Positions 1 to 5,610 of a stretch of DNA of 10,757 nt are shown here, in pieces. Position 1 is the stretch's first letter; each line of letters begins with the position of its first letter. The stretch is from GCA-1730015 sp964583825. Its GTDB lineage: Bacteria > Pseudomonadota > Gammaproteobacteria > Granulosicoccales > Granulosicoccaceae. The DNA lies in NCBI GenBank assembly GCA_964583825.1, contig CAZOXM010000132.1:1-10757 (forward strand). The letters run 5' to 3'. Under the pieces are notes generated by a model. It had not been told where the DNA came from. It saw only the letters and a list, made by a program, of their open reading frames with translations, and did not search any database. Made by a program: the position numbers and the translations under genes.

Positions 1-934
1 TGAGTACACAATACGATGTTATTGATTGGTAATTATCAAAATAGCTGTAGGTTCGATTAATAACGATGTATTGTGCATTTCTGTAGAAACTAATATCCCC
101 GCCTTTTGATGGAGACGACTGTTGACCAATAGTATAAAGGAGCCCATCGCCACCACCGTTTAACGCTATTGAAATGTCTTCGAGAAAAATGTCTGACCAC
201 GAGCCCTCAATGTTCATAAGTTGTCTCTGAACACCATAATCATCCGTAACTGTATTGAGATCCCTTAATATAGCTGTAAAAAATATCGTCGATCCTTGCT
301 CAAATGCAGTGACAAATATCGCAGGAGGCGATTGTTGATTTTCCAGAAATTCCAGACGGTTGTTTATTGGATTGGTCTCGAACTGTGTCCACCACTCAAC
401 TCGCCTGCATATCAATGGCTCGTTTAGTATTTCAATTGGTGATATCGATACCGCCCCAAGCAGGAACTCAGGATCAGGTACAGATTCTGGAACAGGGGTG
501 TCTCGCAAATCTAACCTGCAACTTGTGCTTAGTGTTGCGTTCCATCCCCAGGGGGCGCTACCAACATCATCACAACGATAAACGTCTCTTTCCAATGGTA
601 CGCGGCACGATGTAACGCCATTCCAACCCCAGCCATCATTAACTGGATCAGTATCAACACATTCACTTGAGGACGGCTCACTATTGTCAGTAGTTGATTG
701 CCCCAGATCAAGGCGACAAGACTTGAGAGTGACAGGGTTCCAACCCCAGGGATAGCCCCCGCGGTCTTCACAGTCGCCAGCTGTACTAGCTACTACCAGG
801 CAAGATTGATTATTTTCCCATCCATACCCATCACCATCCGAGTCACTGACTGATGAGACACATGTCGGAAAGTCTTGAGCTAAACCCGGTTGTAATAAAA
901 GGAGCGTAGCCGCTAGGTTGATTAGTAATTTCAT
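1..934 (-). CDS. Secreted protein with four CBM10-like Cys/Trp repeats, C-terminus outside window
   Basis: An open frame read on the minus strand from the ATG at 934 to the window edge gives 311 codons with no stop, so the 3' end is missing. Residues 1-19 form a signal peptide (MKLL start, hydrophobic Leu/Ala core) with likely cleavage after GLA, before Gln20. Residues 25-139 hold four short repeats, each with two Cys around a G-[WY]-G-W or PWGW core and an S-C ending. These resemble the second half of CBM10, the cellulose-binding family whose hallmark is GWGWE..SC. A Pro/Glu/Asp-rich linker at about 145-157 leads to a region (158-311) I do not recognise; no catalytic motif is visible. The start is fixed because the ATG six bases upstream hits TGA at its third codon; AGAAGAAG precedes it. 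The first 120 bases of the window are 35% G+C (42 of 120), below the sugar genes, and ATA and TTA codons are frequent. The role is probably export and glycan binding; the enzyme activity, if any, is unknown. Confidence 0.8.
   Translation of the reverse strand, partial: MKLLINLAATLLLLQPGLAQDFPTCVSSVSDSDGDGYGWENNQSCLVVASTAGDCEDRGGYPWGWNPVTLKSCRLDLGQSTTDNSEPSSSECVDTDPVNDGWGWNGVTSCRVPLERDVYRCDDVGSAPWGWNATLSTSCRLDLRDTPVPESVPDPEFLLGAVSISPIEILNEPLICRRVEWWTQFETNPINNRLEFLENQQSPPAIFVTAFEQGSTIFFTAILRDLNTVTDDYGVQRQLMNIEGSWSDIFLEDISIALNGGGDGLLYTIGQQSSPSKGGDISFYRNAQYIVINRTYSYFDNYQSITSYCVL
518..862 (-). repeat. Four tandem CBM10-like protein repeats (coding)
   Basis: Within the secreted protein, Cys pairs occur at residues 25/45, 55/73, 92/110 and 121/139, with first-Cys spacings of 30, 37 and 29 residues. 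The cores are GDGYGWENNQSC, PWGWNPVTLKSC, DGWGWNGVTSC and PWGWNATLSTSC. Repeat 1 also shows a D-x-D-x-D-G string (D31, D33, D35) like a calcium loop, and repeat 3 a looser acidic version. The similarity to CBM10 is motif-level only: the repeats are shorter than a full CBM10 module and may be a separate small disulphide fold. DNA-level identity between repeats is low, so this is an old duplication or selection on a motif rather than a recent tandem expansion. Confidence 0.7.
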
Positions 935-996
935 TCCATGCTTCTTCTGTCAGTGGTAGCACAACTACTACCTTTGTTGGCGCATTGCGTCATGAC

Positions 997-1005
997 ATTA
1001 TATCA
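997..1005 (-). promoter_or_regulatory. Extended -10 promoter for the secreted repeat protein
   Basis: On the minus strand the sequence reads TGATATAAT, a perfect extended -10 element (TGn plus TATAAT). No good -35 hexamer lies at the usual distance, which fits an extended -10 promoter. Transcription would begin near 990 and give a leader of about 55 bases before the ATG at 934. The palindrome GTCATGAC (989-996) sits at the expected start site. CATGAC recurs at 1016-1021, upstream of the -10. The remainder of the 176-base gap (935-1110) shows no gene and no clear terminator. Confidence 0.5.
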
Positions 1006-1110
1006 AATAACTGTTCATGACGAGTTTGGTTCACAATTATTTACGTAGTCTCTCGGGTCGATTACCTGGCGGATTTCGGAGATCATCGTAGATCGCATCG
1101 CACGAAGTGC

Positions 1111-2157
1111 TCAGGATAAGGTCGCTATACCCAATTTTTCTGCCTTGGCGTTCAGTTCACGGACTGTTTTCCCGGGAACAGGAATACCAGCTTTCCTGTA
1201 GCGTACTTCATTCAGTGCCTCAAGCTCCCCCGGATAGTGGATTTCTTCAGTGTTCTTTGCTTTGGGTGTTTCCTTGATTTCCCTGATCAGCGCTTCCATG
1301 TCGGTATTAAATTCGGACAGTGGGCGGTATGCATCAATGTGAAGTGCAATGGCGCAATGGCCCACACCGCTTTTACCTTCCGGTTCGTAGGGACCTGTGA
1401 CCTTGCTGAGGAAGCTGCTGCCACTCAGTACGCCTGATAGCACATCCACCATCGTCGCGATGGCGTAGCCTTTGTGCCCGGCGAGCGGCAGTATCGTGCC
1501 GGCAATGCCCGTGACCGGATCGTTGGTCGGAGAGCCATCTTGTGCCAGCGCCCATCCGTCCGGTATGTTTTTTCCCTGTTTTTGCGCGACATAGAGCTTG
1601 CCTCTTGCAACCGCTGTGTTTGCTATGTCGAGCATCATCGGGTGGTATTGTCCGGCGGGCGCTGCAATGGACCAGGGGTTGGTGCCTACACGTTTTTCTT
1701 TTGCGCCCCACGGCGCCATTGCCGGACTGGCATTGGTAAAGAGCATTCCGATGCAGCCGGCCATAGCTGCCATTCGGGTAAAATACATGGCGGTGCCGAA
1801 GTGACCCGAATCGCGCACAGCTACCGCTCCAATGCCGTGCAACTTTGCGCGGTCAATTGCCTCGGTCATCGCACGTTTGGCTACGACCTGGCCAATTCCG
1901 TTGTTGCCGTTTAAGACGGCCACTGCGCCAGCATCAGTGATTAGCTCTGGTTTGGAGTGAATGTCAGTGGCGGGGGTTTGCATTCGTTTTGCGTACCAGA
2001 AGGTACGCATGACGCCGTGTGACGGGTGGCCCCACAGGTCTGCCTGACAGAGCGTTTCTGCAAGTAGCTCAGCGTCACTTTTTGCGACGCCGAAGGTACA
2101 ATAAGTGTTTGTGCAAAACTGCAGTAGTGTTTGTTCCGAAAAATTGATAGCGCTCAT
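1111..2157 (-). CDS. Ldh2-family NAD(P)-dependent 2-hydroxyacid / 2-keto-acid oxidoreductase
   Basis: A 348-residue cytoplasmic protein of the malate/L-lactate dehydrogenase-2 family (YiaK, AllD, DpkA, sulfolactate dehydrogenase relatives), which has a fold unrelated to classical lactate dehydrogenases. The length is typical. Visible family motifs are D-L-W-G-H-P-S-H-G-V-M-R at 40-51, with His47 of the SHG motif the expected catalytic residue; R-D-S-G-H-F-G at 115-121; M-L-D-I-A-N at 175-180; and the C-terminal L-P-L-A-G-H-K-G-Y at 223-231. The family reduces 2-keto acids or imines, or oxidises 2-hydroxy acids; the substrate cannot be read from motifs. It lies 135 bases downstream of an aldolase that releases pyruvate from a sugar acid, so a sugar-acid substrate is a reasonable inference. 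The ATG at 2157 has no evident Shine-Dalgarno sequence. An upstream in-frame TGA (2196-2194) leaves no better start. Confidence 0.85.
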   Translation of the reverse strand: MSAINFSEQTLLQFCTNTYCTFGVAKSDAELLAETLCQADLWGHPSHGVMRTFWYAKRMQTPATDIHSKPELITDAGAVAVLNGNNGIGQVVAKRAMTEAIDRAKLHGIGAVAVRDSGHFGTAMYFTRMAAMAGCIGMLFTNASPAMAPWGAKEKRVGTNPWSIAAPAGQYHPMMLDIANTAVARGKLYVAQKQGKNIPDGWALAQDGSPTNDPVTGIAGTILPLAGHKGYAIATMVDVLSGVLSGSSFLSKVTGPYEPEGKSGVGHCAIALHIDAYRPLSEFNTDMEALIREIKETPKAKNTEEIHYPGELEALNEVRYRKAGIPVPGKTVRELNAKAEKLGIATLS

Positions 2158-2174
2158 ACAGTGACAGTGACTGT
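2158..2174. promoter_or_regulatory. Repeated ACAGTG/palindrome at the dehydrogenase start
   Basis: Immediately upstream of the dehydrogenase ATG the plus strand carries ACAGTGACAGTG (2158-2169), a direct repeat overlapping the 11-base palindrome ACAGTGACTGT (2164-2174). It occupies the place where a ribosome binding site would be expected. It could be an operator or a translation-control element, or could be chance. No protein partner is suggested by the window. Confidence 0.25.
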
Positions 2175-2292
2175 TAAGTCCTGAAATTCTGGCTCAAGCC
2201 ATGCGCGCGTTCAAACGCAGTTCAATTGTCGGTGAATTGCTTGCCTGATACTTGGTGTTTTGGGTTAGCGGTGCTGAAGATTCGTGAAAATT

Positions 2293-2919
2293 TCAGGAGC
2301 GGTAGGCATCGCAGAATGTCCGAGCGGAATGACCCACGTTAGCTGCACTTTTTCCAGCCTGATAAAGTGCTGACCCGATACCAAACCCGTTCGCACCGGC
2401 CTGAAGATAATTTTTCATGTTATCCGGGCTGATTCCACCGACTGGCAGCAGGGTAGTGGATGGCGGCAGTACTGCCCGCATGGCTTTAACAGCTTGTGGT
2501 GTAATTACCTCCGCCGGAAACAGTTTAAGCGCGGTAGCGCCTGCCTCCAGTGCGTTGAACGCTTCAGTCGGTGTGGCAACACCGGGACAGTAGACCACAG
2601 TATGTTTGGTGCATGTGTTTGCGACTGTATTGGAAAAGTTAGGTGCGATTATCATTTCGCCACCGGCATTGACCACGTCGTCCACCTCGGTGCTGTGCAG
2701 CACTGTGCCGGCACCGACCAGTGCCTGTTCACCGCAGGCTTTCTTTATGCGTTCAATCGAATCAAGCGCCGATGGGGAGTTGAGTGGTACTTCAATGAGT
2801 GTGAAGCCTGCATCTATCAGCTGTTCTGATACTGGCACAGACTCTTCTGGTGTAATGCCGCGCAGTATGGCGATGAGCGGCAGGTCTGTGAGCGCATTGC
2901 CCCATCTGTCCCTAAGCAT
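2293..2919 (-). CDS. dgoA: 2-dehydro-3-deoxy-6-phosphogalactonate-type aldolase (KDPG/KDPGal aldolase family)
   Basis: A 208-residue class I aldolase of the KDPG/KHG family, predicted to cleave a 2-keto-3-deoxy-6-phospho sugar acid to pyruvate and glyceraldehyde 3-phosphate. The N-terminal LPLIAILRGITPEE (13-26) is typical of the phosphogalactonate (DgoA) branch rather than the Eda branch. Other motifs are IEVPLNSP (42-49, with Glu43 the expected general acid/base), VGAGTVL (68-74), CPGVATPTEA (111-120), LKLFPAE (131-137, Lys132 the Schiff-base lysine) and PVGGI (159-163, phosphate site). The length is normal. The ATG at 2919 is preceded by GGAGAA about 8 bases upstream. It starts 35 bases after the repressor gene ends on the same strand, so the two are probably co-transcribed. 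C4 stereospecificity (gluconate versus galactonate) cannot be settled by eye; an Entner-Doudoroff role for glucose released by the agl system is possible. Confidence 0.85.
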   Translation of the reverse strand: MLRDRWGNALTDLPLIAILRGITPEESVPVSEQLIDAGFTLIEVPLNSPSALDSIERIKKACGEQALVGAGTVLHSTEVDDVVNAGGEMIIAPNFSNTVANTCTKHTVVYCPGVATPTEAFNALEAGATALKLFPAEVITPQAVKAMRAVLPPSTTLLPVGGISPDNMKNYLQAGANGFGIGSALYQAGKSAANVGHSARTFCDAYRS

Positions 2920-2954
2920 CAGGCGTTCTCCGGTTGATATTCACTGCAGAGATA

Positions 2955-3974
2955 TTACCTGCGTGGCCCGGTGGATGCGCCGATGATCAGGTTGGCCTCG
3001 AGCAGTTTGGTCGGCAGTGGTGCAGACGGGTTGTCTATGATAGCGAGCAGCATTTCAGCGGCCAGTGTGCCGGCGTCTTTGACGGATGAACGCGTTGAGG
3101 TGAACTGTGGTACATCGCCACTGTTGTGGAAGTAGGATAAATCATCGTCGTGAATGATGACTGACACATCTGTGCCCATGTGCAGGCCGGCGTTGTGGAT
3201 CGCGCGTCTGACACCCAGTGCGCCCGTATAAGAAGACACCAGAAATGCTGTGGGCTGATCGGGTCGGGCCAACAGTTCGGTGGCCGCCCGGAAGCCATTG
3301 CCTTCGGTTAGATCTCCCTGAAACATGAGTGATTCGTCAGCGCTGATATCGGCCTGTTGCAGTGCGTCGAGGTAACCGATTCTGCGGCGCGATGCAAAGT
3401 TGAGTGTCTCGCTGCCGTTGATCAGTGCGATGTTCGCATGGCCAAGATCAATTAGCAGTTTGGTGGCCTGGAAGAAAGCGCGCCGGTTGTTGATATCGAT
3501 CCAGGCGTACTCAGTGGTGTTGGCAGTATCGCGACCGTGGATAACGAATGGCAGTTTCAGTGCCTGCAGCAAGGTGATGCGGGTGTCGTTAATGTGTGGT
3601 GCGTGCACGATGATACCGTCGACCGACTTACGCGCGGCCAGTTGCCGGTAGACAGAATCTTCGGTGCCTTCCTGTGCCATGGTCAACAGTAACTCATAGC
3701 CCTGTCTGGAGTAGGTCTGGCTGGCGCCGGCGATGAATTCGCCGAAGATCGGATTAAACACTTCGGTGGAATTCATCGGGATAATGTGGCCGATGGCCCT
3801 GGCCCGGCCTGTCGCCAGGCCGGTGGCGCGGGCATTGGGGCGGTAGTTAAACTTGCTGGCGGCGTGTTTAACGCGCTGGCGGGTTTCTTCGCTGACCTCC
3901 GGGTAATCGTTGAGCGCACGGCTGACGGTGGTTTGCGACAGGCCGAGCCGGTGGGAAAGCTGTTTGAGGTTCAT
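2955..3974 (-). CDS. aglR: LacI-family transcriptional repressor of the alpha-glucoside operon (AglR-like)
   Basis: A 339-residue LacI/GalR-type regulator. The helix-turn-helix lies at residues 1-22 (LKQLSHRLGLSQTTVSRALN), followed by YPEVSEETRQRV and the hinge PNARATGLATGRARAIG (46-62), where Leu53 would insert into the operator centre. Residues 61-335 form the periplasmic-binding-protein-like sugar sensor. The segment IIHDDDLSYFHNSGDVPQFT (273-292) matches my memory of AglR-type regulators. The gene is divergent from aglE, the usual place for its regulator. The in-frame TAA at 3986-3984 rules out a longer N-terminus, so the ATG at 3974 is the start. Its short leader has no Shine-Dalgarno sequence and contains an AAAGCGCTTT palindrome, suggesting autoregulation. 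It heads a minus-strand unit with the aldolase and probably the dehydrogenase. Confidence 0.88.
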   Translation of the reverse strand: MNLKQLSHRLGLSQTTVSRALNDYPEVSEETRQRVKHAASKFNYRPNARATGLATGRARAIGHIIPMNSTEVFNPIFGEFIAGASQTYSRQGYELLLTMAQEGTEDSVYRQLAARKSVDGIIVHAPHINDTRITLLQALKLPFVIHGRDTANTTEYAWIDINNRRAFFQATKLLIDLGHANIALINGSETLNFASRRRIGYLDALQQADISADESLMFQGDLTEGNGFRAATELLARPDQPTAFLVSSYTGALGVRRAIHNAGLHMGTDVSVIIHDDDLSYFHNSGDVPQFTSTRSSVKDAGTLAAEMLLAIIDNPSAPLPTKLLEANLIIGASTGPRR

Positions 3975-3985
3975 GGCAAAAATTT

Positions 3986-3995
3986 AAAGCGCTTT
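3986..3995. promoter_or_regulatory. LacI-type operator 1 (AAAGCGCTTT) in the aglR leader
   Basis: A perfect 10-base palindrome with the central CG typical of LacI-family operators. It lies just downstream of the predicted -10 of aglR, at about +2 to +11, so bound repressor would block aglR transcription. It overlaps the in-frame stop that precedes the aglR ATG. Confidence 0.65.
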
Positions 3996-4003
3996 GGGTA
4001 AAT

Positions 4004-4033
4004 ATCTTAATCCCAATGTATGGGACCAAACAA
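4004..4033 (-). promoter_or_regulatory. Predicted sigma70 promoter of aglR
   Basis: Read on the minus strand: TTGTTT (4033-4028), an 18-base spacer, then TAAGAT (4009-4004). Each hexamer matches consensus at four of six positions. The predicted start near 3997 leaves a leader of about 23 bases. The strength is uncertain, but placement with the operator downstream is coherent. Confidence 0.45.
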
Positions 4034-4083
4034 GGAAAAACTCCCTGTTGACCAGCGACTTTCGGTGTTTTTGATCTGACCCG

Positions 4084-4112
4084 TTGACAGGCGGAGGTAG
4101 CTGTCGGATACT
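4084..4112 (+). promoter_or_regulatory. Predicted sigma70 promoter of the aglEFGAK operon
   Basis: A perfect -35 TTGACA (4084-4089), a 17-base spacer and the -10 GATACT (4107-4112, four of six). Transcription would start near 4119, about 47 bases before the aglE ATG, and run straight into operator 2. This is the best promoter candidate in the window. Confidence 0.7.
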
Positions 4113-4120
4113 CCGCGTTC

Positions 4121-4132
4121 CAAGGCGCTTTG
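4121..4132. promoter_or_regulatory. LacI-type operator 2 (CAAGGCGCTTTG) at the agl transcription start
   Basis: A 12-base near-palindrome with one mismatched pair (half sites CAAGGC and CAAAGC), matching operator 1 in its GCGCTTT core. It lies at about +3 to +14 relative to the predicted agl start, a classical repression position. Its centre is 136 bases from that of operator 1, close to 13 turns of B-DNA. Confidence 0.65.
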
Positions 4133-4165
4133 ATGCCTCTCTCTCACCGCTCCGGAGAAAACTAA

Positions 4166-5503
4166 ATGAAATTGAAATTAGGCACAGCGGCCAGCGTACT
4201 GGCTGCAGCTGCAACTCTGTTTGCAGGGCCAGTCCTGGCCGATGTGTGTGATACACCTACAAAGCTCGGTGATCTGGGTAGCTTTGAAGGCGAAGTGATC
4301 ACGATCATGGGTTCTATGGAAGGCAAAGACGAGGAAATGCTGACCAACACCGTGAGCTGCTTCGAAAAAGCCACCGGCGCGGTCGTCAAGTATTCCGGGT
4401 CTCGTGACTTTGCGGCACTGATCGTTGCCGATCTGCGTTCCAACAACGCGCCCAACATTGCAATTTTCCCGCAGCCCGGTCTGGCTGGTGATATGGCGAA
4501 AGAAGGGCATTTGGTACCGCTCGGTCAGGAGTCAGCTGACTGGATGGCCGAAAACTACGGTGCTGGCCCTTCCTGGGTAGCGCTGGGCACTTATGCCGAC
4601 GCTGACGGCAAGGAAGATTTCTATGGTTTTGCATTTAAAAAGGATTTGAAATCACTGGTCTGGTACTCACCGGAACAGTTCGAAGACAACGGCTACGAAA
4701 TTCCTACCACCATGGAAGGGCTGATCGAGCTGTCAGATCAAATGGTCGAAGACGGCAACACTCCCTGGTGTATCGGTGTTGAATCAGGAAACGCGACCGG
4801 GTGGACTGCCACCGACTGGATGGAAGATCTGATGCTCAGAACCACCACGCCGGAAAACTATGATCGTTGGGTGTCGAATGATCTGCCGTTCAACAGCCCC
4901 GAAGTGCTCAATGCAATGGAAGTCTACGGCCAGTTCTCTCGCAACGATGATTACGTTGCCGGCGGTGCATCTTCCGTGGCAACCACCTTCTTCGGTGATG
5001 CACCCAAAGGTCTGTTCTCAAGCCCGGCTTCGTGCATGATGCATCGTCAGGCTTCGTTCATTCCTGCGTTCTTTCCCAACAAAGGCGAGGAGCTGACTGA
5101 CGGTTCTGCTGACTTCTTCTACTTCCCTCCTTATGAGTCGGCCGATCTGGGTAAGCCGGTACTGGGCGCAGGGACACTGTGGACGATGACTAAAGACAGC
5201 CCGGCTACCCGTGCTTTCTTCGAATTTATGAAAGATGCCTCTTCTCATGAAGCGTGGATGCAACAGGGTACCTTCCTGACTGCGCACAAGGGTGCGAGCC
5301 TCGACGCATACGCTACGCCAGCGCTGCGCAAGCAGGGTGAGATTCTGTCCAACGCCACTACGTTCCGTTTCGACGCCTCAGACCTGATGCCGGGTGCGAT
5401 TGGTGCCGGTGCGTTCTGGTCAGAAATGACAGCTTTCGCCAACGGTCAGGATGCCAAAACCACCGCTGACAATATCCAGTCCGCATGGGACGCCATTAAG
5501 TAA
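4166..5503 (+). CDS. aglE: Alpha-glucoside ABC transporter, periplasmic substrate-binding protein
   Basis: A 445-residue family 1 extracellular solute-binding protein, the usual length for AglE. Residues 1-25 are a Sec signal peptide (MKLKL, Ala/Val/Leu-rich core, cleavage VLA before Asp26), and no lipobox Cys is present, so it is a soluble periplasmic protein. The mature N-terminus has the Cys-containing DVCDTP segment, then F-E-G-E-V-I-T-I-M-G (40-49) and aromatic-rich stretches typical of a disaccharide pocket (for example WTATDWMEDLMLR). The family captures maltose, sucrose, trehalose or similar alpha-glucosides for delivery to AglF/AglG. The ATG is preceded by GGAG (4154-4157) with 8 bases of spacing. 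It is first in the operon, directly behind the repressor-controlled promoter. A stable hairpin after its stop may raise its yield over the permeases. The exact sugar is not readable. Confidence 0.92.
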   Translation: MKLKLGTAASVLAAAATLFAGPVLADVCDTPTKLGDLGSFEGEVITIMGSMEGKDEEMLTNTVSCFEKATGAVVKYSGSRDFAALIVADLRSNNAPNIAIFPQPGLAGDMAKEGHLVPLGQESADWMAENYGAGPSWVALGTYADADGKEDFYGFAFKKDLKSLVWYSPEQFEDNGYEIPTTMEGLIELSDQMVEDGNTPWCIGVESGNATGWTATDWMEDLMLRTTTPENYDRWVSNDLPFNSPEVLNAMEVYGQFSRNDDYVAGGASSVATTFFGDAPKGLFSSPASCMMHRQASFIPAFFPNKGEELTDGSADFFYFPPYESADLGKPVLGAGTLWTMTKDSPATRAFFEFMKDASSHEAWMQQGTFLTAHKGASLDAYATPALRKQGEILSNATTFRFDASDLMPGAIGAGAFWSEMTAFANGQDAKTTADNIQSAWDAIK

Positions 5504-5516
5504 GTGTAGTAATCGA

Positions 5517-5542
5517 GTCGGGGCTCAGTAATGAGCCCCGAC
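5517..5542 (+). promoter_or_regulatory. Intercistronic 11-bp GTAA hairpin between aglE and aglF
   Basis: A perfect 11-base-pair stem (GTCGGGGCTCA paired with TGAGCCCCGAC) closes on a GTAA (GNRA-type) tetraloop, starting 13 bases after the aglE stop. No T-run follows, so it is unlikely to be an efficient intrinsic terminator. More probably it protects the 3' end of a short aglE message or partly attenuates, as intercistronic stem-loops do behind other binding-protein genes such as malE. The rest of the gap to aglF (5543-5610) shows nothing further. Confidence 0.7.
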
Positions 5543-5610
5543 GCACCTGTAAGGCATGAACGCTCTCTGCAGCTAACCAACTTTCTTCAGGCAATGGAAT
5601 CCGACAACTC

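Noticed and set aside
360..615. Short plus-strand open frames of 73 and 82 codons
   Set aside because: They lie antisense to the long minus-strand secreted protein, lack a ribosome site and have no recognisable domain.
529..771. Minus-strand 80-codon frame with hydrophobic stretches
   Set aside because: It overlaps the secreted repeat protein in another frame. That protein has a signal peptide and conserved Cys/Trp pattern, so this is a shadow frame.
1111..2157. Classical lactate or malate dehydrogenase with a Rossmann GxGxxG motif
   Set aside because: No N-terminal Rossmann glycine motif is present. The SHG, SGHFG and LAGHKGY motifs identify the separate Ldh2 family.
3984..4256. Minus-strand 90-codon frame across the aglR-aglE intergenic region
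   Set aside because: It covers the divergent promoters and the start of aglE, resembles nothing known, and ends at the stop in front of aglR.
5517..5542. Hairpin after aglE as an intrinsic terminator
   Set aside because: No T-run follows the stem and the operon clearly continues on the same strand, so a full terminator is unlikely.
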